Below are positions 1-12,185 of a DNA stretch of 64,000 nt, in pieces. Origin of the DNA: Distichodus sexfasciatus (Eukaryota; Chordata; Actinopteri; Characiformes; Distichodontidae); assembly GCA_032718565.1 (NCBI GenBank), contig JAVGVS010000056.1, positions 1,674,988 through 1,738,987 of the forward strand, given 5' to 3'. Each line of letters begins with the position of its first letter. The first letter of the stretch is position 1. Made by a program: the position numbers and the translations under genes. The notes below the pieces were generated by a model. It was not told where the DNA came from and ran no database searches. It saw nothing but the letters and a program-made list of their open reading frames with translations.

Positions 1-204
1 GCTACTGTGATCTAAACCCTTTCTGTTAATCTAGTCTAGAAACATTTCTACAATGAGATAAAAAGGTTAAAAATGTTATCACTTGGAAATAAAACATTCA
101 AGCACATACATGTGGTCCTGAAATCAGGACGTTAGGCAAAGTAACAGAAGCAAAGTTTAGGCATGTGTTTTTGATTTCCAGATGCGATAACTGTTGTATC
201 TGAT

Positions 205-1667
205 TCACATGGCAGTCACTTTCTCTTCAGTTTTGTGGATAATCACGTTCTCGTAAGCCTCAGTGTGCTCCTCACTCCTGAAAAAGAGAAACTAGATGTC
301 GTTAGACGGTACACACATTTGTTTTGAGGACTGAAGTGTCTTCCTTCACATGTATTTGTTGGCAAATATTCGATTATCAAAATTCCTGAACACATTCAGA
401 ATTAAATTTGCAACAAAGAGACTATTTTATTTCCCACTCATGAAATGGTAGTTACCACAAACAATATTTTCATGTTAATGATAAGAGCTCAGTACAATAA
501 AATGTCAAGTTATGACCAGATTTAATACCAGCGTCTTTTTACGCAACTACAAGCTATAAAGACTGTACAACAACGCCACTGCCTCCGGTTGAGTGCGTCT
601 TCTGTGACTCTTTACTCCACATAATTTTTAACACTTCGGGGCTTTGCAAGGTACTGTATCTACACATTTAAGTTGCGACAAACAATAAACCACTTCGTTG
701 CAAATGTACTTTTACGTGCAGCAGTGAAAGACATTTGAAAGTTTGTCAACATTTTATTTTTAAATTTGTGATTATAATATTTGTCAGCATTAGCATATTA
801 TGAGCTTTTCTTACCGTACTGTATCGAGATTAGTGCTGTAGTTTGAACCGTTAGTCATCACATATTCATTGGTCATCACCTCAACCTTTTCCTCCTGTCT
901 GTTATTAATGGACAAATGAGAAAACAGATACTGCTGTAGTTACTAATTTACATGAGACTAAGAAGTGTTTCTTAAAAGAGGGAACCTTTTTCCGAAGACT
1001 TATTTCAAGCTTTTATTAAAGCAGACCAGTGTCCACAGATTTGTTTCTGAATGTTTTACTGCTTTCTCTGGTCAAGACAATTTACCTCTTGTCCTCACAC
1101 CAGGCTTTGTTGACCAAGAAGGCGACGAACACCAGGAAGAGAAACACAGCAACTGCTATGATGCCAGTCAGCCAGTTTGGTAGAGCTTGCTGCACCTTCT
1201 CTGATGGAGAGATAACAGATAAGAAGAGAGAGGAAAAACAACACCAATAATGATGTAGATATCATCTATTAACACCCTGTACACAGAGCATTTATGGTGT
1301 TTTTATTAGGAATTGACATTTTTTGCTAATTAACATGCAACTCAGAATAATTGTAGAAACATTGATATACTTTTAGTGTCTTTGTTTAAATAACTAAATT
1401 GTGACCAGAAACTGACACCATATCTGTAACCTGAAGTAATGTCTTTTGGGTAACACAGTCAGTTTTGCTGTATTAAACTTTAGATCCATAACCATTTATA
1501 TGTGGTTAGAATTACAAGAGAGACAAGGCTCCCCTAAAAATCACACAAGCTCCCTTGAGATATACATATACACATTATATAGATAGATAGAAATGCTTAC
1601 CTGCCTGAGCTTCCACTCCCCCAATTATCATCAACAGCCAGTAAAGCACTGTCACCACTTTTCCCAT
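205..1667 (-). CDS. pdzk1ip1: PDZK1-interacting protein 1 (MAP17), 4 exons
   Basis: Coding exons, in transcription order, are 1601-1667, 1086-1200, 815-898 and 205-277; they join in phase to 112 residues, close to the 114 of human MAP17. Residues 1-22 (MGKVVTVLYWLLMIIGGVEA, then QA) look like a cleavable signal peptide. Exon 2 encodes a short ectodomain and a membrane segment (GIIAVAVFLFLVFVAFLV) followed by NKAWCED, as in the MAP17 family. The cytoplasmic tail has a NEYV motif and ends VTAM, a class I PDZ ligand that in the family binds PDZK1/NHERF scaffolds. All introns have GT-AG ends (donors GTAAGC, GTAAAT, GTAAGA). In mammals this small membrane protein activates SGLT transporters in epithelia. 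It lies downstream of tal1 in the same orientation, as in other vertebrates. The 3' UTR would run into 1-204 and may leave the window. Identity is inferred from the membrane segment, tail and synteny. Confidence 0.88.
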
Positions 1668-2039
1668 CTCAGATCTTATAGAAAATATTAGTAAATAAAA
1701 AGTTTGTGGAGACCGATAAACAGATCAGATCCTACACTGCTCCAGAAAATAATCACTGCTACATCAGACTCAACTGCAAACTCTTATGAGAAACAGTCCA
1801 CACCCAGCACCGTGCTGCAGTTTAGCTAAAGTCAATCATTTACCCAGGAAAGCAATATTGTAACCAGTGCCTTATTAGAGTGGGACACTAATATTTATTT
1901 AATTCCTAAACTGTCATCTTATGAAATATATCTTACTCCTGGATACTAGTTTGGTTCATTTTAATAATCAGATAATTATAATTCAGATGTTTACTGTTAT
2001 TCGACAGGTCTGTAGTGGGACCTCTGAGGTGCGCATGTT

Positions 2040-2110
2040 GTTGGAGGAAGTTATTCTTCTCCAGACAGGAAGCTGATAAGTAAGTAAGCACATTCCAATA
2101 GCAGCTGCAT
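2040..2110. promoter_or_regulatory. Ets-Ets-GATA cluster, candidate tal1 haematopoietic enhancer
   Basis: GAGGAAG at 2044-2050, ACAGGAAG at 2065-2072 and GATAAG at 2075-2080 lie in the same orientation, followed by the E-box CAGCTG at 2102-2107. Two Ets sites followed by a GATA site is the signature of the mammalian SCL/TAL1 stem-cell enhancer, which also lies between TAL1 and PDZK1IP1. Here the cluster is about 380 bp upstream of the pdzk1ip1 start and about 5 kb past the tal1 stop. It could instead be the pdzk1ip1 promoter. The sites are seen; the function is inferred. Confidence 0.5.
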
Positions 2111-2239
2111 TTTGAGCTTTAGTAGAACAAAACGAGGACTTTGTCTCGGTAAGAATTTGTTCTCCGGCTGGTAATATGTCACCGAGGATCACATCACAAA
2201 CAGCCAGCTTGCAGGTTTTTTTTGTCATGTAAAAGTTAC

Positions 2240-4280
2240 AAGTTAGCCAGCTATGAAAAGAGAGAGGGCTGGATTAATTTTTGATCATTTATTTTTCTAG
2301 GAACAGCCAAGCTGAGCTGATGATTAAGAAAACACTCGTTTTTTTCACGGCCGTAACACTGATAATGAGCTGAGCTGTGTGTTGACAGGTTATTGTGGGA
2401 TCGTCCTTGTCTCAGTGTCCTCATGAGGTTAATAGCTGGTTGAGAATTGGCAGGATGGAATTGAGGGCCCCTTAATGTAGAGAGCTGTAGTGGGTGGATG
2501 TCAGAGTTTGATTTACGGAGGAGGAGGAGGAGGACGGGCAGGGAGGAAAGAGGGATCCGCCCATTTAGCACTCAGGGGACCCATGAGCATCACACAGTCC
2601 AGTGAGAGTGGCAACTCTGTTCCCCCGACGCTGTCTCAGCTCCAGCCAAATTAGCAAGTCTTTACAGCCAGCAAATCTGTCCTGCCCCCTCGTTAACACC
2701 ACACATACACACTCACTCAGATATACCCACAGTGAGTCTCCCCAGGGGCCCATGCAGCAGCGATGGTCAGGCCGATAACCATGAGAGCGCTTGCTAGAGC
2801 ATCTTTCCAAAACGCTGTTCTGAGAACCAGAGGCCTCCCACTTTCACTGGGCCCCTGTCTCGGTCGTCTCAGCAGCGCTCAAGGGAGGGGCCGGCTAATT
2901 GAATCCTCTTCCCAAATCGCCCCCCCCTTACCCTGTCGTCTAGTTATCTCTGATGGGTAATGATGTTTTTTATCTGTCTGTGAGCACGTCCTTTGTTGTG
3001 ACTGGGCTCCTCTGAGATCTATCAGTGTTTTTGGACTCTTCTCAGCTTGTCTCGGTTCTTCTTGTGATGGGAAAGCGAGGAAGGGGAGGAGGAGGAGGAC
3101 GGAGCGATTGTGGCGGCACAGTTAATTAAAAAGGGAAACGCCACTGTCAAAATGTAGTCAAAGAGAGGTCTGATTGAATCCTTCATACTGGCCTCCTGTT
3201 TCAAGAGGCAAGCCGTGCCAAGCCAAGATGAATGAAGAGGCTTAATAGAATTAGATGGCGCTGGAAGTGTTTGATGATGGGTTTAATCTATAGCGAGATA
3301 GAGCACCACTGCATTTTATGTTTTAGTATTCATTCCCCTCAGACGAGAAACGATTGTCATTGAAGATTAAGAATGAGCTGAGAGGGGGAATGTGACGTCC
3401 TAGTTTGCATATAGAGTATGAGATATTTGGTTAATTTATTTATTCAGTAGGTCCTTTACTGTACGACTGGAGCTGTGTGCTGATGCACAGAGTTTATGTG
3501 AGATGTTTAGAGTAAAGCTCTCATGGTGATTGTGCTAGACTCCTAAACCACATTCTGATAAGTTTGAAACGCAGGAGCATTAATGCCTAAATGCATAATA
3601 ACACCAGATAAAGCTGGAGAAGGACTATGTGGAGAGAATGTCATCCCTTAATAGTGTCCACTATGGCCCGCTGTAGTCGAGAGTTTAAAGAGAACAATGG
3701 TGAGAATAACAAAACCCTGTTATAGAGGCACACAATCAATAAGAGTTCCCTTCTAGATGAATGACTGGAGCTTTTTAGTCTGGGCCAAAGTCCAGCTCTC
3801 TTAAGCCTGAACTGAGGAAATGAAGGCGATCTGGGGTAAAGTCAGTGCTGTGCTACCTCCTCTTGCTGTAATAGTGGAATTACAGCCAACCTTAGACTTG
3901 TTTATAGCTCAAAGTTAAAATAGTACTGAGTAAAAGTCCATCCCTCATTTCTTCTTATTTTGCCAGGTAAATATGACAGTAGGTACAGTAATTTATTGCA
4001 AAGTGCAAACAAAAAACTATTCCCCAAGATTTTGCATGCAAAATGAGGCTCATGACATAGATATTGAAAAGGATTGAAATTGTCCATTTAAATTCCTTAC
4101 TGAATTTAATTAGCTAATATCGATTAAATTTCCTCAGTGTTTGTGTAAAAAATAATAATCAGATTTTCACATGTATACTTACTTGCATGTCTCTGGTCAA
4201 ATTAAAAAGCGTTATATTCTAGGTATGATGTTGAAATAATGTGAGTGTTTTTAAATCTATGTTAGGAAGAGATGGAGTGA
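2240..4280. other. Intergenic, single-copy looking; possible cis-regulatory DNA
   Basis: No coding exon is visible. The stretch is mostly free of recognisable repeats apart from a short GAG run at 2518-2534. Two TTATCT (GATA) sites at about 2945 and 2970 follow a TTCC near 2908. The downstream segment around 3110-3320 is high-complexity sequence with homeodomain-type ATTAATT. It could hold tal1 or pdzk1ip1 enhancers; only cross-species alignment would tell. Confidence 0.3.
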
Positions 4281-4282
4281 GG

Positions 4283-4284
<2 letters not shown>

Positions 4285-4328
<44 letters not shown>
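4285..4328. repeat. (GT)n microsatellite
   Basis: About 22 uninterrupted GT units. Long apparent reading frames across this region are artefacts of the dinucleotide repeat. Confidence 0.97.
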
Positions 4329-4332
<4 letters not shown>

Positions 4333-4589
4333 ATGTGTGTGTTCCCAGTGATGTGTCTGGGAACTGTCCTTGGATTGCTTTTTCACACTCTGTGCACTCC
4401 CATGGGAGCAGTAGACCTACCAATGGCTTTGTTATTGGCTTTGATCCTTATCAGCGATTTAAATCCACCTTCTACACCATAGACCCAAATCATCATCACC
4501 CACTTTCTCCCTCCACCCTTTTCTGGGTTGCTCCTGTTTTGGTTTTCTGTCAGTCCACCTCTTCCTGCATCACTTTATACAGCCTACAA

Positions 4590-5075
4590 ATAATTTGTCA
4601 TATAATGTTAACTTATGACTGGATTTATTTGTTTGCAGACCACACAACGTCAAGCACAGATATCATTTTACTTAGTACCAGAGTGAAAACCCACAGGGAC
4701 ATCAAGTTGCTTGGAGATGGTCTTATAGCCTTTACCTTTAACATGCTTGTCTATAATTTTCTTTCTAATGTCTTGAGACAATTCTCTCCTTAGCTTGTCC
4801 CTACAGTCAAATTATTTTCAGTCTTTTCTAGGGGTACCATCATTTTTGTCCAGGTCAGTTTTATTAGTTTGTTTTTTTTAAATAATTCTGTTGAACCTCA
4901 ATTCAAAAGCAGTGTCTGATATTCATTTGTTAATTTTCAGTAAATTGCTATGTATTATTCCTTTTGTCAATTTCAAGTTATTTCAGTGACCATTGTGGGT
5001 TTTTCTTTCTGTAACGGAAGGGTACCAACAATTTTGTCCACGTCTCTCTCTGTGTGTGTGTGTGTGTGTGTGTAT
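4590..5075 (+). repeat. Interspersed teleost repeat with internal direct repeats
   Basis: The block carries two similar same-strand segments, at 4831-4856 (GGGGTACCATCATTTTTGTC) and 5019-5045 (AGGGTACCAACAATTTTGTC), and ends in a GT microsatellite at 5050-5075. I recognise this as a dispersed repeat common in fish genomes but cannot assign a superfamily. It carries no intact reading frame. Confidence 0.55.
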
Positions 5076-5479
5076 GTATTATCCAATTAGGCTAGATGTT
5101 AGACCTAAAATATTGGTATCTATATAAGTACATTTTTTGTGTCTTTTTCTTCTTTCTCATCTATAGTGACAGCTCTCATCACTTTATTTTTGCATTCCTG
5201 CTCTTGTAAACTAAATGCTATTCTAAAAGCACTGCAATTTACATATGAAACACACAAATGCACAAACTCGAGCTTTCTGTCTGATAAATTACCCTTAAGT
5301 GTTATGGAGAATTTAATAAGCTATTGTCCTTGTGAATAGATTCATAGCAGGAGTGACAATTAATTAAAAGGCATTCGTCCTACTTTTTATCTTCCCTTTT
5401 TGTACTTCCAAGGAAGGTGAGGCTTGTTGAGCATCAACCCTGTAATAAATACTGACAGCACACAGGTTCACATTTGTTC

Positions 5480-7142
5480 TTTTTTATTTCATTTTCTATA
5501 AAATTCTGTAAGATATAACATTGCATATATTTATAGATAGATTTCATTTTCACCTTGCGACAAAGGTCATTCTACTAAATGTCACATTAAAATAACATTT
5601 CGTCGTTGCCATTGTTTAATACACAAAAGAAGATTTAAAGGTACCAAGACTGGTTACTCAATAGTCTGCCAAAAAGGCAGATCAAATACAGTGATAAAAC
5701 ACTTAGGGGAGGAGGAGAAACAGGGTAGAAAGAGAAGGACAGGCAGAAAGAAACGTGAAGAGAAGATGCTGATTAACTCATTGTACCATAATCACGATGA
5801 AAACTGAACAGTACGAATGTGTGGGGATCAGATTTAGATACAGATGTACAGCAGGGTTTCATTTATTTATGTACACTTGGAGCCTCACACTTGTACCTCT
5901 TATCATCGCAACCTTCTCCCTTTTGCGTGTGTGTTTTAGTAAATAAAGTAATACTCAAAAGCCATTCACAAAATGGCATATTTTTTCTCAGAATAGCACT
6001 CATTTCGTTGCTATTGTCAGTACGGTCATTAACTCCTACAGGACGTGATTCTGCCATGTAGAAAAATGTGTTTGAACAGTCGCTGACACATCGTAGGCAT
6101 GTCAGACCTATTCTGCGCTACTGTTCATACTTACAAGTTCAGTTTTAAAAACTAATAGCACTACAGTCCAAAAAATCCTACAGACTGACCTAAAATTAGT
6201 CAACATCCTTATTGGTTGACATTAGACCAAAAGATTTCCATGTGTGTTTTCGGCATTCCCAAACACAGTATCCTAACACCACATCAAGTGTACCTGAAGA
6301 AAAGACGAGTTGGAAAAAATGGGTACCATTCTGAAAAATCTGGCCTCTTTTATTCTTTCCTCCACTGTGTTTTTTGACCCCTGCTGAGTTGAGATCCCTG
6401 TCGTCTTATCGCACTCACCACAGCAGCAAGGACGGAAATATACTATTACATTTTCCCTCCCGTACCAGTATTTTTTTTAACCCATAGGGGGCAGTATCCA
6501 GAATGGAGAGTCACGCGATGACAAGAAGAAAATGGGGGAGGATACAAAAGTCATGTCTGCATACACCATGAACAGTGTTGGGGAGTAGCTAACTACAAGC
6601 TACATGTTGTAGCTTTAAAAGTAACTGAATACTTTTTAGAAATAGTGACATAACGTGGCAAAACGCTACGTCTTTACAAAAGAAACAAATCTCTTTACAA
6701 AGAAGGTTGTTTTCAACTAGCAGGCATTTCTGATTGGTTCTGAATTTGCAGAAGTGACATCTGATTGGCTTCCGTGCACATCTCACACTTGTAGCATCAC
6801 AGCGCGCTCTAGGCACCTGTGAGACGGAGTCGGAGGATGGAGTCCACTTTGGCCAAGACGATAGCAAGAATCCGTGTCTGTGAAATAGCGTGGATGTAGT
6901 TAGCTACTTTTTCTCTGTAGCTTTTTAGTGTAACTAACTACTATATTCAAACAGTAGCTTGGCTGTAGCTTGTAGCTTGAAAAGCTACCGTGTAAAAGTA
7001 GCCTCCCCAACACTGAACATGAATGTAATCACGGGTTCGTCATTCTTCCAGCTCGACACACCGTTATCTGCCTGACGGTTAGACGTTGTCTCCAGGTCCG
7101 TTCTAACTTTCAGTGTGTTTTCTTTTCTCCATCAGCCATCAG
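5480..7142 (-). other. tal1: Probable tal1 3' UTR
   Basis: Sequence downstream of the tal1 stop codon. Minus-strand AATAAA signals occur at about 6348-6353, 5864-5869 and 5484-5489. Mammalian TAL1 also has a multi-kilobase 3' UTR. If the 5484 signal is used, the UTR is about 1.65 kb and includes the inverted-repeat element at 6573-7015. The end point is a guess. Confidence 0.35.
6573..7015. mobile_element. hAT-like non-autonomous element (MITE), copy 1
   Basis: The 443-bp element has terminal inverted repeats CAGTGTTGGGGAG at 6573-6585 and the matching CTCCCCAACACTG at 7003-7015. Flanking 8-bp sequences ACCATGAA (6565-6572) and AACATGAA (7016-7023) agree at 7 of 8 positions, as expected for an aged hAT target-site duplication. 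The interior has no coding capacity. A second, inverted copy lies at 50049-50420. Confidence 0.85.
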
Positions 7143-10100
7143 TCATCGCTGGTTACTTGCATCCAGAGGCATGGCAGTGTGGTGAAGTCCTCGTCCAGAG
7201 GACCTGGACTCCACCGACGAGTCCTGCTCCTCGGTGAAGCTCTCAGGACTGCCCTCGCCATCCAACAGGCTCCCGCAGCTGGAGTTGGGGCTCAGCATCT
7301 CCTGCAGCAGCTCCTCTCGCACCAGACCCGACTCGCGCCCCTCTCGCACCCTCGTGCCCGCCTCGCCGCTCACCACGTCATCCTGGTCGTTGAGCAGCTT
7401 GGCCAGGAAGTTGATGTACTTCATGGCCAGCCGCAGTATCTCGTTCTTGCTCAGCTTCTTGTCAGGAGGATGAGTGGGGATGAGCTTTCGCAGTTCTGCA
7501 AAGGCACCGTTGACGTTCTGCTGCCTCCAGCGCTCACGGCTGTTGGTGAAGATCCGACGAACAATCTTGGGCTGTGAACCTGTGAGAAAAGCAGGGAGAA
7601 TATGAGCAAAAGCATCTAGTGACCCTAAGGAGATATGCTGAAAAACCAGGTGAGTTGGTTGTTCGAGGAAACCTATTGCCTTATATGTAACCGTGTAGCA
7701 ACTAATCATTCTCCATTCTCCATCTCTAAAATATTCCAAGACCTCGTTGATCCTATTATGAGTTCTCAATATTTGTTCCAGTAACCAGTTAGTTATTGCT
7801 GATTTGATGTTAGTTAGGAGCCCAAAACGCATCCTTAGATAATTCACCAAGCCAATATCACCAGCAAATGGTGTTATCATCTTAGCGTCTTAAACTGGTC
7901 CTGAGTATAATGAGTATTCATGGACCAGATTAACGTGGTGATCAAAGCTAGTCCAAGCTTCTTTTGCTCATTACTTTAAATTATTACTTCCAATCCTGCT
8001 CCAAAAGTATCTCTGCAGTGCAGGTTTTATCCCATGATAATCGGTTGAAGGTGTGTCTGTTAAACATCAGAACATTCTGTGCGGATCTGTTTAGAATGAA
8101 CAACACAGAATTTCTGCATTGGTTTAAAGAAATCAGGGCATTTTTACAGTGGCCCATCCGAGTAGATGAATGCTTTAACAGAACTTGGCTTGAGAATGCA
8201 CCTCTGCTGCAGACCCCCTTCCATCCTGAGCTCGCTGATAGATAAGTCCTTTATCTCCACCTATTTAGCAAAGAATTAATTAACCTTTTCCTATTATCTA
8301 TGGCATTTTACATTCAATTATTCAAGCTCATTTCTCAACCTAGACAGCTCTTTTGGAACAGAACTGGGGCTCTGTCTCACATAGCTAGGATACACCAGTA
8401 ACTTAAGACCACAAATACTTAGTGAGGAAGCAGAGTTTTTTGTCAATGAAACCAAGACATTGAATTTAGGTAGGTGCCCATGAATTAGAGTAAGTATTTT
8501 TCAACATATTTTACACCTCACCTAAATTCTGTTTCACAGCCTACTTGGCATCTCCATCCCTCTAAAATCCTGCATCACTTGTCTAAACACTCTCAGCCAA
8601 GCACTTCAGCTCATATTTGCATTTTTATGGGAAACTGGTAGCTATCTCTGCCATGCATACACTATGCCTTTGGGTCTCTTCCCAGTGGCATCTCTCTCTC
8701 TCTCTCCCTCTCTCTCTTTCTTGTACCACCCCTTTGTCTTATAAACACCATTTTTTTCTCTAGAGACTGTAATTTAATGCATGGCTGAAAAGGTATTGCA
8801 CAGGCTTTGATAAGATGTGTTTAAAACCTTTTAAACATGGATACTAACTAACATCTACCATGTGCTGTATTTCCACACTATTTTTTTTAACCTAATCTAT
8901 ATAGTAAATATGTTTCCAGTCTTACTTGCATACATGATGATGTGAGATCTATTAAGCTTAATTATTCAGTGATAATATGGTTATGATGAGCCTCATTTAA
9001 AATAATGCCCAATAATACCACTAATAATATAGAATATTTATTTTCCACTTTATATTTGGTGGTGTAGTTAAATCTGTTTAAGCAGCAAATGATTTCTATT
9101 TCAGCCAATTCACACTTACCGCGAATATAATGGTTTGAAGATGGAGAGCTTTTATTTGAAGCATGAATAATGTGATGATTTTGAAAAATGTAAAGGAGGA
9201 TCTAAAATTGTCCTACCATCGCTGATTTCAACCTCGTACGGCGCAGGTCTGCGTTTCACCCGATTACTGGGATACATCCCGAACTGCTCCGGCTCTCCTC
9301 CGAAGCCACTGCGGGGGGAGATAAAGACGAGTTAAGCATCTTTGGTCCTTAATTATAGTAGTAAAATCTCTGTACAAACGAAAATTTCAATTAAATGTTT
9401 TGTCTTAATTTTAACGTGTTTTAACCTGATTTCACAGTCATCCAACCCATACGGAAGAAAACATCCATCTGTACGCATGAAGAACAAGGTAGGGATGGAT
9501 CTAATATATATATTTAATGTAACAGGACATTTTTTAACAAAAATATTTGAATGGGCTCATATTTAATGATGCATAGCAGTAGTACATCAGTAATCCAAGG
9601 AAATTCCGACTATTTATTTGAAATAGCATCCTTAGATATTTTTTCTTTGTTATAATGATAATAGAAGAACGTATTGGGGTCGTTGAAGAATGTGTGTTTC
9701 GTGCCATTACGTCTAAACAAACATCTCTAATAACATCAGAGGTCATTTACATTCCCAATCGAAGCTTCTTCCCTAAAACATATTCCATCCGGAACGAAGA
9801 CCTTTATTTATAAAAGTGTAAGCAAATGTCCTGCACGATAAAAGCGAGAATGCATAGCTATACATAACGATGTTACTAAAGTGTACAATTGTCTAATAGG
9901 AATGCATAGCATTTGCGCAATAACATTGTAACCTTGTAAAATGTGGAAATGCATAATAGTGCTATAATAGTGCATAACAAAGCTAAAATGAGGTCAAGAT
10001 GAAGTAAAATTAAGATAGTGTTGCAGAAATAATGGAAGAGTAATGCACAAAAGTAAAAACAATTTACAATTTCGCTGAATTGGTGCATAAATGGTCAAAT

Positions 10101-11157
10101 CAGCCAAATTACATGTAATTTTGATATAGCCTACAAATACATAGCCATTATATAATCATTCGCGGTATGTATAGTAAGGAATTATATTTGTATCATAATG
10201 CTGAAAAGGGCGTAATAATTGTATAATAATGCGTAATAATATTTTAATAATAACGATTATAAAGATGCATAAATGTTTAACAGATATGCATTGCAAATGT
10301 GCAATAATGTAGTATTGCACTAAATGTGAAAATACATAATGGCGTATAAAAACGAAAATGGGGTCAAGTGATGTATAATATTGAAGTAATATTGCAAAAA
10401 TATGGAGTAATGCACAAAATGTAAAACAGTACATTATAGGATACTACTGCCATTATGATGCAAAATACCGGTAAAATCAGGTAAAGTGATGGATAATGTA
10501 GACACATACATGCATAAGAATTATACAATAATACATAATATAGAATGCATAAGATTTCTATAATAATGCACAGAAATTATATAATGATGATTAATATGTG
10601 TATTATTCTAATGCTGGATGTTATTGCATAGTGTAATAATGTTGAAAAGGTGTAATAATAATGCATTAGACTATTTTAGCAATGCGGCATAATGTTACAA
10701 TGATGCACACAGCTGTGAGACTGAGTCCGCCGAACTGGAACCTAACGCAGACCTAATCTAGGTGTGTGTAAAGAAATCTTTACCTGTTAATCGCGGCGAG
10801 CGGCTGCGCCATGTTGCTGTAGAGCATCGCTCGGGCCGGCAGCGGGAAGGCGGGCGGACTCAGTTGCACCATTCGAGTTTCGCTCAGCGTCTCCCGGGGA
10901 GGCAGTGGCAGAGGGATCGGGGGTCTGCGCAGCTCGGTGGTCTGCACCGTGTGGCTGCTGTCCGCCGCCTGCGCCTCGCCTTTTATACGCTCGATCGTTT
11001 CCTTGGCAACGCTGCTGCCGCCCGTCCTCGTGTCTTCCCGTTTGACCTCCTCCTCCTCCTCCTCTTCCTCCGCGCGTCCCGGTGATCCTCCCACGCAGCA
11101 TCGCTCCTCCGGGCCGGGGCTCACCTGCACCCGCTCCGTTTTCAGTTTCTCCATCAT
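7143..11157 (-). CDS. tal1: TAL1/SCL basic helix-loop-helix transcription factor, 3 coding exons
   Basis: Coding exons are 10784-11157, 9217-9308 and 7143-7579, joining in phase (2, then 1) to 300 residues. The bHLH occupies about residues 163-217 (RRIFTNSRERWRQQNVNGAF, then helix 2 ending FLAKLLND) and is essentially identical to vertebrate TAL1. Upstream are MVQLSPPA near 96-103, matching the ERK-site region of TAL1, a glutamate run at 30-37 followed by VKRE (a SUMO-type consensus), and NRVKRRPAPYE just before the bHLH. The C-terminus has LSPNSSCGSLLDG, as in TAL1. The protein dimerises with E proteins and nucleates LMO2/LDB1/GATA complexes that specify blood and endothelium. Two adjacent ATGs (11155-11157 and 11152-11154) make the first residue uncertain by one. 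The intron after residue 155 holds a TC-rich run (about 8693-8720) and no other recognisable feature; the preceding intron holds the AT-rich tandem region. Confidence 0.96.
9840..10715. repeat. Degenerate AT-rich tandem repeat in tal1 intron
   Basis: Short units around AATGCATAATA and TAATAATGC recur dozens of times. At larger scale, 9890-10085 and 10240-10440 look like two diverged copies of one block: both contain a run like AATG-GGTCAAG-TGA followed by TAATGCACAAAA-GTAAAA. It resembles a decayed minisatellite with a higher-order unit of about 350 bp. No coding potential. Confidence 0.65.
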
Positions 11158-12109
11158 TGTCTCTTTTTATTCAAAAAAAAAAAAAAAAAACACGTTGCAC
11201 CACGCAACCGAAAGTTTAAGCAATCTTCCCAAACGGTTTGGGGTGATGCAGGAGACAGAGACGGTGTGTAAATCCAGGAGTTTCCGTGTCGTCACCTTCA
11301 AAAGAGATTTTCTTATGTTTAGTAAAAATTAAACGAAAAAATATGTGAAATGAATTTGGAACGATTCACCTCATGTGGCTGTGTCTATATATCTTCCTAA
11401 TAAGATATTTTCTGTACTATAGTTTTATAGCTCACGTCGTGTTTACTACAAACCACCCACAATAAAAAAAATGATTATTTTGAACAGGGATGAAAAAGGT
11501 TCTTGAGTGTAATGGCACATCAGAACCATATTTAATTCCACCGTGAACCTGACATGGGTTTGAAGAGACGTTGTTGGCTGGTGACATACTTTCTTACCGA
11601 ACGTCGTTTTCACGCCAAAAGATCTTCCATATAAGGCGTTAGATTTAGTTTTCATAGGATACATGAACCTAATTGTATTTCCTTTATTGTCTGTTATAGA
11701 AAAAAGGCAAATGGCTAGCACTTAAAATTGAGGTGCTTTGCTAGTATGTATAGTTTTTAAACTATATTCGAACGGGTACATTTGGTTCCTGTTGCTTTTT
11801 TTGGATGGGAAATACGTCCTCCTGACTAACACCTTAACCCATGAAAGGTTCCTTATGGACCAAAAATGTTTTCTTTCTGTGCCGTCACTTCTGAAACATT
11901 TATTTTAAACATTGTATAGGCTGTATGCATTATCATATAATCTAAAAAAACAGAACGACCTAGGAATATTATACGACGACATTGACTCGACGTTGGGTTT
12001 ATTGCGTTAAATCGTAAGTCCAGCTGCGTGAATATTTTTGCAGAGCTCAGAATAATCACCTATTAGGCTTCTCACTTTCCTTTGGTATGACCTTGGCCTG
12101 TCATATCAA

Positions 12110-12185
12110 TATTCCGCTCCTGGCATCTGTGGACTAGATAAGTGCTCAGTAACAGAGGTTCAGTTGGGTGGGATCTTATCTTCTC
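12110..12185 (+). promoter_or_regulatory. E-box/GATA composite in tal1 intron 1
   Basis: CATCTG at 12124-12129 is followed six bases later by AGATAAG at 12136-12142, and an opposite-strand GATA (CTTATC) lies at 12175-12180. The E-box followed by WGATAR within about 6-12 bases is the known binding element of the TAL1-GATA-LMO2-LDB1 complex. Its position between the probable non-coding exon and the first coding exon of tal1 fits autoregulation. Function is inferred. Confidence 0.4.

Noticed and set aside
4287..4793. 168-codon open frame
   Set aside because: It opens in a GT microsatellite (Cys-Val run) and continues through a dispersed repeat with no protein family features.
7113..7577. 154-codon plus-strand frame
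   Set aside because: Antisense shadow of the tal1 bHLH exon.
10937..11332. 131-codon plus-strand frame
   Set aside because: Antisense of tal1 exon 1; its serine run mirrors the glutamate run of tal1.
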